This document shows positions 43,900-53,700 of a DNA stretch of 64,000 nucleotides, in pieces. The translations under genes and the position numbers were made by a program. The first letter of the stretch is position 1, and every line of letters begins with the position of its first letter. This DNA comes from Schizochytrium sp. TIO01 (taxonomy: Eukaryota; Sar; Bigyra; Thraustochytrida; Thraustochytriidae), in contig SMSO01000005.1 of NCBI GenBank assembly GCA_004764695.1, positions 1,755,501-1,819,500 on the forward strand, written 5' to 3'. Below the pieces are notes generated by a model. That model was not told where the DNA came from, did no database searches, and saw only the letters and a list, made by a program, of their open reading frames with translations.

Positions 43900-46800
43900 G
43901 GCGTGGTCAGCGGTCTCTGCCTTTCCAAAAATTCTCAGGACAAGCTTTGGAGCAACAAGAGCTTTCTAGCTGTATCCCTCTACAGTTGAACAAAGACCAA
44001 CCCTCTTTGTTATCTGTTATTGCATTAGAGCGAAATTCTGAACAGCAGCCAAGCGAAGACATCTACCCTTTGATTTGCGCAGCAGCAGAAGAAGAAGACT
44101 CGTGCATATTTGCAGTTGTGGCTCTGTCCATAACAGTTTGTCAGATCAATATCATTATATTGGTGATTGGTACTCCAGAGCAGTGCATGGCCAAGGTAAG
44201 AGTAAGCCATGAACTTCTTCTTGGCGCTCAACCATGTCCTTGAAGGTGAGAAGGAGTACGGATTTCGCCATAGACCACCTTGACCATGACATCGTACTGC
44301 AAACTGTGCGTATACACATTTGACCAGTCCTCAACATTTGAAAATCATTACCAGGATTCAATTCTGCAATGCCAAGGTTCTTGCAAAAGGTCCACGTTGT
44401 CTACTTTACATTAAGAGCTGCAGAATGGCGCGCGCCTCAAGGGCGGCGGGCTTTGAATGCAGGTTGAGATCAAGAAAGGCATTGTCACAATAGGACCTTT
44501 CGAGCGACATAGTCTCTAGAGCGCGAAGAGAACTACGATGGGGTTTAGAAATCAAGAGAGAAAACGATTGCTAGCAAGTTGTTTTCAAGGTGTTCTGGTT
44601 CCAATCTGTCAAACCTTTAAAAATAATCGTGAACGTTCTATAAAATAATAACTTCACCTTTCTTGAACTTTCCACTGCAAAATCGGTCTAACCATAGATG
44701 AAAGTGCTCCAACCATGAATTTATCATTGGAATTTTGCACTGGTTTGTGTATACGCATTTAAAATTCTCAATCTTTGCGACCAAAATAACTGACGGAAAG
44801 GATGAATATATAACGCCAGAATAGTATTATTGCCTGTAGTTTAGCATGCCTCCTTAATCTCATGAAGTCATTTAAGTAAACTAAGATACTTCAAGATCGG
44901 AAACTATTCCTTTCGAATAAGACTGGATATGTGTAAACCTAAACTGAAATTAGTTTGATCGACATCAAGACGTAAACATTTGAATGGTCTTCAACGTGTC
45001 GGCATCGCTCACTCAAAAATAGTATCATAAACACCCCATATTTACAAAGGTATAAGATTTTATTGTTTTTCGAAAGCGGAAATCAGCCAAAGTATTTGTA
45101 GAGCACACTGCAACGCAATGTTCACAAATCTCCGGCGGTGCGAGTTGCTCAAGTAGCTGTCAGGTTCTGCTTTGTTGGACGGATGTTGACAGCCTTCAAA
45201 ATCTACCCTGCGTCTCCAAAAAAAGACATGGAATAATGGATATACTAAGATGTTCTTTAGAAATCCACGATTGATCTTCTATGGGTCATTCTGTTTTAAA
45301 ATTTAAAACTGTATTTTCTACCATGATGTTATCTTAAATTATCTGAAAAACCCCTTGATCTTGACGGCAATTTCTAAGTGAGTGGTGCGCTTGCAAGTCT
45401 TGCAAGCATTAATCATAAGAACCTAATCTATTGGATAAGTCCTCACTGCATAAAACAGTCTCTTTGAGGCAAATAGACTTTCCATGAACATTTACTGTGA
45501 TGAAAAGGAACGAAAAATTCTTCAAGACCGTCCATCAGTTCCTCCGGTGTTCTCTTCCACTGTTCGATTGGCAGTACTACTCTTGCATCATCATGTAGCC
45601 TTCAGGGTGAGTGAAAACGTGCAGCATTACGAGTGTCTCGGTGCAGTTCCAATCATATAGGATGAAACATGACTCGTTGTATATAAAAAGTGTGGCAATA
45701 CCATCGCTACTTTAAAATTAAAAAACTAATAGAATACGAGCGATTCGTTTTGATCCTACATTCTGAGGCCAGACCTGGTAAGCCTGGCTGCATAGCAAAT
45801 GCTAGCAAAGAAGCTGGTTTCTTTATTTCATGTTGGGTGCAATTCTGCAAGCTCAGGACCAACGATTTCGAATCTGAGAAAATACAGTTTACAAACCGCC
45901 TATTTGGAAGAAAGCATTCTGAAGTTACGAAAGGAGGGCAAGAATTCTATAGCAGGTTAAAGGCATGAGCCACATTGAGATCGTCTCAACAAATTCTACC
46001 TGCCAGAATAGGTGGCCAATAATTGGATGACCTTGACGAATGGCAGTGGCGAGTTGGCCTTGGAGCCACAAAATCACTGGTCATTGATGGACAAACAAGG
46101 GACGTTACAATGCTCATATTTTGTCCTCACCAGGTCGCATTTTGAAAATGCTGGATTTTGCTTTCAGGATCGCCACGTGTTGAGAAATTTAAAATACATC
46201 GAGATGGCTCGCGAGGAGATGGTTCGCGAGATGCAACGTAGATTTCGAGTATCAAGTGTGCCCAATTTATCTTACTTATATTGTGCCGTTTGTCTTTGAA
46301 TGTTATGAGAGCCACAAATGTAAAGCATCAGTGCATGATAAACCAGATTGAAATTTCGGTGCGCGGTTTCATTTCGAAGACTTGAATCAGCCACAGTTAT
46401 CAAATCATGAGCAGTTGTTGGGTATAATTTTTATGCTTCTCATCCTCATGACATGTGTTGAAACAGTTTCTTTCAGTCCAGGATCATAAATTTGGTTGAT
46501 TTATTTTGCGACGACTGAATATTGGAATAATTGATGAAATGAATGTAATTGCTATAATAGCAAGGCTATCTTCTCAAGGGGCGACACACCATGATTACAT
46601 AATTTCAAGCTTTAGAAATGAATAAGTTTTAAATGCCATACTGTCAAATAACATTGGCCTAGCCACTTGTTTACGTGCACTTGTCACAGTATGCTGACTT
46701 CCCCAAAAAGATCTTGGACTCCTGAAGTGTCATATGAAGCAAGCGAAACTCTTCCTAGTCTTAGTCCTCTCATCGAGATTGCTGGTCTGGGCACGTTTCT

Positions 46801-48146
46801 CGCAGTCTTCCAACCCGATCTTCAAACAGCACTTACTTCAAGTTATTAGAGAGCTGGCAGTGTAGAATACGTGTCCAAGCACCTCGCGCCAGGCTGCAAG
46901 TCGTTGAGAGCCGCACACCCGTATGGCCCTGGGAGACTTTGCAAGACCAACTTCAATATGGTCCTTCTAGGCATGTCGACTTTGGCAACAACCGTGGAAA
47001 CTTTTGCACTCCCTCGCGGAGTCTCAGACCAACTCGCAAGAAACTGCAGCAACTTGTACGAGCTGGACGATTCTTGTAATAAACACGTCATCAGCCCTGA
47101 TCCCGCCGCACTTTCCAACTTCAAAAACTCTCTGTAGAATAGAAAGAAGTTAGAACACGAACTAAAGATCTCGGCCTTCGTCTAACAAACAACTCACTGC
47201 GACTACTAGTAGAAAGTTAGTTTTGACACTCTCTGTGAATGTGCCGAAACGCTTGATCAGCGCATGCAGTGACTGACTGACTGTGAAATAGCCATATGCC
47301 TAAGAGAAACTTGAAGGCGAACTAACTCGCTGTGCGTGCCTTCCAACACTGCAGAAGTTAGATCATGTATAGGCTCGCTGCAGTCTGCAGCGCTTAAACT
47401 TAGTTAGTGAGTGCCTGGCCGTGAGGCCGGGAGGAGGACTTGAATAGAATTGAAAGGGAAGGCAATCAGAAGTGACGAGGAAGGGTTCGCGGGCTCAGCA
47501 CGTGCAGCGAAGTCCTCCGGGCCAGCTGCAGTGTCCGGCTGTAGCGATTCTGAAGGTGAATTGATTCAGGCAATTCATGCAGGGTTCACAAGGCTCGGTA
47601 CTAGCCACTAAGTCTCAACGTGACTTGAAACGCAACTGCAGCGTTTCAATTCTACTAGAAATATGCTATAGCGAACCTTGCCTTGCAGGTACCTAGCTTC
47701 AACAAGTAGCTAGTTGATTTGTAAAAGTGTTCCTTACGGGGATCGTCTGTCTGAAAGTTCAAGATCTCAGAGAGGGACACTTCGTTTTTTGAGAATTGAT
47801 TGAAGTTGAAAATCTTTCTCTACGAAACTCAATTCCTGTAAATTTGGCTCTCAGGAGGGATTGTGATGTGCGCTATTTTCCTGAAACTAAGCCTAAGGGG
47901 TACACAGGGCGTTTCTTCCTATTCCTCCTATGAAGAGACTACACAAAAACCCAACCTACTCCTAGCATAATCAGTAAAATAAGTTATATAATAATCCCTC
48001 ATAAAAATTTGCTGCTAGATCCGCAGCAAATTGCGAGTGCCCCTGCACGTGCAAGAGCTGCGCGCACAATGACAGCAAACCTGCAACTCAACAAGCTCCA
48101 AGCAAACCAACAACAAGTCTAAGCTCAACTCAAGTCAACCAGAAAA
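43900..48146. other. Intergenic DNA, metallothionein 5' flank
   Basis: Short coding-like segments with no start or end signals occur, for example a minus-strand frame near 45,490-45,610 (…IEQWKRTPEELMDGLEEFF…) and a plus-strand frame at about 46,854-47,137. They may be decayed coding or transposon DNA; none is called as a gene. The last 200 bases contain a TATA-like TATATAATA at 47,985-47,993 and a Cys-rich cryptic frame at 48,032-48,061. Confidence 0.45.
47985..47993 (+). promoter_or_regulatory. TATA-like element upstream of first metallothionein gene
   Basis: TATATAATA lies 154 bases before the ATG. It is the only good TATA-like sequence in the last 200 bases. The GC-rich TGCACGTGCA palindrome (48,044-48,053) and TGCGCGCA (48,059-48,066) sit between it and the gene. 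Its role is inferred from position. Confidence 0.35.
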
Positions 48147-48463
48147 ATGGCCTGCTCCTGTGGAAACCAGTCTTGCCAGGTAAGTAACTAATCTAAAAGC
48201 AGCAGCAGTGCGAAAAGTAGAAGTTTTGAAAATGTCTAGTCAGTGATTATATGCATATGATCACCGTCAGCAGAAGTAAAATGTCTTCATCCTGGAGTCT
48301 AAAACAGCGAATATCTGGTTTGGCCTATGAAGTTTGTGAATATATTGACTAACGTACAGTAACTTGACAATGAATTTTATCTGCCTATGATGAACAGGGC
48401 TGCGGCTCCGGCAAGTGCAACTGCGACCCCAAGAACTGCAGCTGCGGTTGCAGCAAGAAGTAA
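48147..48463 (+). CDS. Soluble metallothionein, 32 residues, two exons
   Basis: Exon 1 is 48,147-48,179 and exon 2 is 48,398-48,463, separated by a 218-base intron with CAG|GTAAGT and GAACAG|G boundaries, phase 0. The product begins MACSCGNQSCQ and ends in CSCGCSKK. It has 9 Cys in 32 residues (3, 5, 10, 13, 18, 20, 25, 27, 29), with four C-x-C motifs, no aromatic residue and no His, which is typical of metallothioneins that bind Zn, Cu or Cd in thiolate clusters in the cytosol. Codons in both exons nearly all end in C or G, unlike most neighbours, which points to high expression. Each exon is too short to be noticed as an open reading frame. It lies upstream of a second, membrane-anchored Cys-rich gene on the same strand, 1.4 kb away. 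Confidence 0.88.
48180..48397 (+). other. Intron of the first metallothionein gene
   Basis: A 218-base intron, GTAAGTAACTAA... to ...TGATGAACAG. It contains a 22-base near-perfect palindrome at 48,243-48,264. Confidence 0.85.
48243..48264. promoter_or_regulatory. 22-base near-perfect palindrome in metallothionein intron
   Basis: Centred on ATGCAT. Ten of the eleven base pairs match and the remaining pair is T/G. It could bind a dimeric regulator or fold in RNA. Function unknown. Confidence 0.6.
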
Positions 48464-49852
48464 GAAGTTCTTACTTATCCAATCTAAGCCACAGGTGAAG
48501 ATACTTATACCTTTGGACGAAATACGCCAGAGGGCCCAGGCTACATCGTGAATTCTGCGTGTGCCTCATGCCAATGACTCTAGCACAACCACTTCTGTTG
48601 TTGCCCCTTGTTCTTTGACTCCTATCTCCTATATTCAATCTATTAATGCTGCAGATATTGTGCAGAGCTAAGCAAATGTCATCAATCTATTAACCTTCAG
48701 GAACCTTGTCTTTAGTTGTAATTTTCGAGCAAAACCATACCCTCATAGTTTGGCCTTACCACCACAAGAACTAACAACAGATCGTACATGTTGTGAGGGC
48801 GGTTTCCGCCTGCTCAAGGTGCTCCAGTCCTAGTGGAACTCTGAGGTCCTCAGGTCGATTGAAACTCGATGGCGCACCCTATTCTGCCTCCGCATCCTAA
48901 GCTTGCAAATTATAATATCAACAGTGCCCTAAACAGTATGAACGATATCTGTTGTGCCGATATACTCCACTAGTTGGACCTTTTATTTGGGTAACAAAAC
49001 AGACGGTCACTCATAGTTAGTGGCAACGCAATGATTGGCAAGCAGTACCTAGCAAGGTACATTTTCAATTTGCCCAAATGTAACATTTTGTGCTCCGCGG
49101 GAACGCCTTGAGACTCAGTCGTGAAGCACTCACCCCTGGAATCGTCTCGAACAGGAGCCCTTTCATGTGACTCAGACCGAGCCCGGGCTAGCAGTGAGCT
49201 ACTTCTGCACCCTGATGAACCTCTCCTGAGCCCAAGGTCCTTCTCCAACGCATTGCCTCGAGCTCTTCATACCCACCAGCAGAATAAATGCAAATGTAAA
49301 CGAACCAAAGAAAGTAACGTGTCTTACGATGGCATGGCGTCTTTGAGTGTAATTCCATTTTCTGCGGACTCGAGCCCAGCTCCTTGTGGTTTTGTTTCTT
49401 AAACCTAGCTCAAGTCTGACTCGTGCACGATCTTCATCGCCATGGTCTCCTTAGTCATGGCGATCCTCGACATGTGATCTATCACATGCCTAAGTGGTCA
49501 ACTCTGAGGTTCCACCTTCTTCCTTGAAGCTCTGCGGGTTTTCCCTGCGTTCCCTTTGAATAAGTTTCCTCAGAGGGGCATTTTGTGCGTAAAAGCTGCT
49601 TGATGAAAAGAATATGATATGTGTAGTATGGACAGTGGCGCAAGAGGAGATCAGCGACGACAAGAATCGTTATGTACACCTTTGGATGGACTTCGTTTAC
49701 TGCGAATTTGGCGTTAAATTGGTTCTTTCCGCGCGAAGTTTGACGAGTAAAGAAGATTGGGATATCCAAAACCAAAACGAGAAATCCAACGCACCGACGA
49801 CTGAGTAGAGCCTGCTGGGGAAGAGAGAAAGAGAACTACAACGACGAAGAAG
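48464..49852. other. Intergenic region between the two metallothionein genes
   Basis: It holds the 3' UTR of the first gene and the promoter of the second. Two open frames on the plus strand (49,121-49,402, non-ATG start; 49,614-49,808, ATG start, 64 codons) have semi-plausible composition but no domain. The second could be an upstream reading frame in the leader of the next gene. A double inverted repeat lies at 49,436-49,488. Confidence 0.45.
49436..49488. promoter_or_regulatory. Two adjacent perfect inverted repeats upstream of the anchored metallothionein gene
   Basis: ATCGCCATG (49,436-49,444) pairs with CATGGCGAT (49,456-49,464) around an 11-base loop. Six bases further, CATGTGAT (49,471-49,478) pairs with ATCACATG (49,481-49,488) around 2 bases. 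Both are perfect. They lie 365-417 bases before the ATG. They could be regulator sites, or RNA hairpins if transcribed. Confidence 0.65.
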
Positions 49853-50392
49853 ATGACCTGCAAGTGCACCGACTGTGATTGTGGCGATAACTGCAAGTGC
49901 TGCGAGGTAAGTTAGTTACGAAGACGCTGAGAGGGGCTTCTGTTAAAGAAATGTCTTTATATGGAGATGTACCAAGTATCCAAGTTTTAGCTCGAGGAAA
50001 GGTCTGTTGAACTCGAAATGTTCACGCGTACCTGGCAGATCCTGACGAAATTCAATTGAAACAGGATCTTCTGGATGATTTGGTGTCAGCAAAAGCCCTC
50101 GTGAGAGCGTCCAAGATGTTTTTATTTTTGCAGACAAACTCATTAAAAATTGCTATGCTCGAACAAATAATCGATAACACAGTGCTGCAGCGGCGGCAAG
50201 TGCACGTGCCCCCCGGGTAAGTGTAAGTGCTGCTCATCCTCGTCGAAAAAATCTGGTGGATCGTGCTGCAGTAGCGGCGCATCTGGTGACATGAAGGCTC
50301 GTGTCAAGGATAACCTCCCTGCGATTGCCATGATTCTTGGCGCTGGTCTCCTCGTAGGTTTCGCGCTCGGCAAGTCTTCGGCATCCAAGTAA
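49853..50392 (+). CDS. Tail-anchored metallothionein-like protein, 87 residues, two exons
   Basis: Exon 1 is 49,853-49,906 and exon 2 is 50,183-50,392. The 276-base intron has GAG|GTAAGT and AACACAG|TGC boundaries, phase 0. The product starts MTCKCTDCDCGDNCKCCE and has 16 Cys in its first 47 residues (3, 5, 8, 10, 14, 16, 17, 19, 20, 25, 27, 32, 34, 35, 46, 47), with C-x-C and C-C pairs as in metallothioneins. A Ser/Gly/Lys linker and a short charged stretch (DMKARVKDN) follow. Residues 63-81 (LPAIAMILGAGLLVGFALG) are one hydrophobic segment with a G-x3-G-x3-G zipper, then the tail KSSASK. No signal peptide is present, so the Cys-rich part should face the cytosol, with the protein inserted by its C-terminus; the target membrane is unknown. 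The anchor also resembles the C-terminal segment of bacterial ElaB/YqjD proteins. Metal storage at a membrane is inferred. Confidence 0.82.
49907..50182 (+). other. Intron of the anchored metallothionein gene
   Basis: A 276-base intron, GTAAGTTAG... to ...GATAACACAG. Its removal places two Cys-rich blocks in frame, which would be most unlikely by chance. Confidence 0.85.
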
Positions 50393-50710
50393 AGGTTTCC
50401 TTATACTCCAGCGATCCAGCCCGCCTTCTTATTCTTCCTCAGGAGTAAGAGACAACGCAGAGAGGAATTTTAACCAAGTGCAAGCTCCAGGAAACGCACC
50501 TTCGCATCCGGCGCTATTACACCATGCGAGGTCAAGTGCTTGCCCTTTCCTCCTTTGCTTTATAAATACTTGTATTGGAACGTATTAACTCATCAATTTT
50601 CTTTCATTTCATTAACTCTACTCATCTATAATTTACTCAAGATTGTCACCGCTGTATTTAGAAACGAGAACATGGCTCGCCCATACTCTGAATCAGCTGT
50701 GCTGCATTGC
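50393..50710. other. Convergent 3' region
   Basis: 318 bases separate the stop codons of the anchored metallothionein gene (+) and the WD40/FN3 gene (-). No further Cys-rich exon is seen here. Confidence 0.6.
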
Positions 50711-53700
50711 TTAAGCTGGGCGAACTATCGAAACAGGAGAACTGTGATCGCTGGCAGCACTCATTCCAACCGCATTCTCTGCTACTACACAAAACGTATA
50801 TGGGACATCATCTTCCATGAAAAACTCCTCCCTAGGTAAGAGGTCTTTGGAAAGCTCTTCGCTTGTAGCGGGCAGAAATCCAGGTAGAACATTAACAAAA
50901 TATGGTCCAGTTGGGGCTACTTGTGCTAATGTTGCGCACGTACCCTTTGACTCACCATTTTGAAACGCATTGACATGGAAGCGTACAACAGGGTAACCAC
51001 CATCAAAGCTAGGGGGATTCCAGTGTAAACGAACTGCACGGAAGTCTGCACCAAGTACCTTCGGTGCATCAACAGCATTCGGTACTTGTGCTGGCAATGT
51101 TTGAATTGGTGGGCATGGTGTACTTCGTAAGCCCTTACCAATTTCATTTTCCGCCAGTACTGCGAACTCGTATACAGTTGCCGGTTCAAGTTTTTTGACA
51201 ACAAATTGCTGCCTACTTGCATTCACTGTATCCACAAGGATGAAAGGACCTAGCTGTCGAGACCTTATGAAGATATGGTATTCAAATACAGCACTGCCAA
51301 AGGTTTTCAAAGGTGGATCCCATGAAACATTGAGGGTAGAAATACTTGGATCAGAAGCGCGCACGTTGATTGGCTCCCCTGGAGGCCCGCGCTTGACAGT
51401 AAATGGCCGGCTGGCTGGGGAAAAGTCTCCAATGCCTCGATCATTCACTGCACAAACTTGAAATCTGTAAGACTCACCGGACTCAAGCCCTTCAATCGAC
51501 GCGTGTGTAACTTTGCCCCCCACTTTATTAGTTGCCAACGAACTTCCTAGAATTTCACGTCGTCTTCGCCATGCCATTGTTGATTGAGACAACAATGGAT
51601 ATATTTCCTTTTGGTAGATGTTAACATCATAGTCCACGATTGCTTTCATCCATGCCACAAGATGCTGAGAAATTGCGAGCTGAAGGCTGCTCGTGTCTTT
51701 TCCTAGAGCCTCTACCATTGCTACAACATGTTCAGGAAGTGGCAAAAACGCAGGGCGTAAGGTCTGTCCAAGTTCAGCATCACGAGTGGCGAGACGAAAA
51801 CTCCTTACACGTCCTAAAAATTGTTCAGGGTGTCTCATTGCGGATGTTACCTCGCTGAGTTGAGGTAGGGACTTTTGCATAGAAATTTGTGCATTCTGTC
51901 TCTTTTCTGCCTTGAGTCTGTCTTCTTGTGATACTGGTGATTCGGATGATAAGTCTTCCAATGACTTGTCTCCCGGGCTTGAATTGGTCGACTCACAAGC
52001 GCTAGTGTTGTGATCATCGTCATCCATAACATGCATCAGTAAGACCAAAGCGACCCGAAGAACATGAAAGTCTTGGTCAGATAATTTTCCCGCCATTTTA
52101 AACTCCACAACTTGCTTTGTATTAAAGTGCGACATGAGTTCATCAATCTTTTGTGTAGCTTCTGCGACTGCAGTATCTTTGCGCAATATGAGCCCAGCTT
52201 TGTCTGCAAAGCTCTCTTCCTTATCTTCGCAGTCTAACATTTCGTCCACGATGGTGGTAAGCGCGTATCGAATAATAAAAGCTGTCAACGCGCACCCGTT
52301 ATCCCGAGGTGCTTGCCATGCAATAGTTAAGCTTGTTAGAGCGCTACCTTGCAACCATGGTGCTTCTACCATTGGATCTGGTGCGCAAGTTTCAGTCACT
52401 GCAGAAATTGATGGCGCAGACCAGACTCCTCGCCCAAGTTTATTCTCTGCAACAATGGAAAACTGATATGCCATACCAGGCTCCAACCCAGTTACTCGAG
52501 CACTCATTTCAAGCAATTGATCAGCTGTTATACCCTTTCGAGAAGCAGCAGAACCATTGGCCGACAATGCCACCTCAACTAAGACACGACGTTGGTTCGT
52601 CAGGTTTTCCTCTTCCTTAAGTTTTCGACGGACGCGTAACGTCTCTTTAGCACCCAGATGCCGATTCTCATGCAGCCATGTTTCGAGCTTTTCTCGTCGA
52701 GCGGCAGCAGCAGCAAGTTCCCTCGACGCGTTGGCTTTGGCATCTGCCCAAAGTAAAACAATTTCCTCGGAATCTTCAAAATTTCGCGCACGCACACCAC
52801 CTCGTGCACGAATTATAAATTTATTAATATGCGCTCCCATGGAGTCTGGTGCCAACCATGTGATGTCCATTGTTGTCGTAGTAAGGCCACTAATAATTGG
52901 AGCATCAATGCGTCCTGGAACAGCTGCAAGGCATCTCCTTGTAGCTGATGGTAAACTCCACGGCCCTTGCCCATGCTTGCTAATTGCTGCAACACAATAT
53001 TCGTACGTACTACCAGGATGAAGAGCCGTCATGCGACGCTTGAATGTAGTCAGATTCTCTTTCAAATCAAGCTCAACCTTAGCTACTTCGTCGAATTCCC
53101 CAATCTCATTTTCACGTTGCTTAATGACAAAGGCCACCACGGAACTTCCATTTTGCACAGGCATTTCCCATCTCAAAGTCATTTCTGTTGGCTGCGTCTC
53201 TTCGACAAGTGGCGGTGGAGGAGCAAAAGGTAATCCTGAGCCTAATTTCCATGTTCGTATAGTGCCATCGTAGCTGCTTGTGCGAAGATAGTTACATACA
53301 TCAGCCTGTTCTGGGTTGTTTTGGGCTTTGTCATTAGCAAAGCGCCCTCCGTGCAGAAAAGTAAGGTCAACCACAGAGTCTTCATGCCCTCGTAAAGTTT
53401 GAAAAGCACATTGTCCTTCAATATCCCAGATCGTTATTGTTGAGTCCGCACAGCAAGTGACTAAAACATCGATAGGACTATCCTGAAAATCACTAACCAC
53501 CCCTAATGCACAGCTCGTCACCCAGTCTTTGCTTTTGAAGCGACAAAGTAAACGGCCTTCCGGGAATGTCCATACTTTTGCAAAAGTGTCTGAACCACAC
53601 GATGCAGCTAAAGAGTTTCCTTCATTTAGCGTCACAACATTGATCCAATCTCCGTGAGACGGTGGACCATCGCGACCCAAATAATGAGGTTGATGCTCGT

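Larger units (their letters stand above)
40620..43900. other. Intergenic DNA with GC-rich pieces and microsatellites, no assured gene
   Basis: Bases 41,220-41,640 are GC-rich with two overlapping plus-strand frames, one translating a CAG/CAA tract (41,292-41,322) as poly-Gln and the other as Ala-rich. Neither has a convincing start or domain. A TATG/AATG compound array lies at 42,083-42,157 and a GAA array at 42,379-42,413. Bases 42,570-43,000 are open in several frames without a recognisable product. Confidence 0.45.

Noticed and set aside
43900-44400. Possible transposase remnant
   Set aside because: Three minus-strand frames give short fragments, none matching a transposase motif I can defend.
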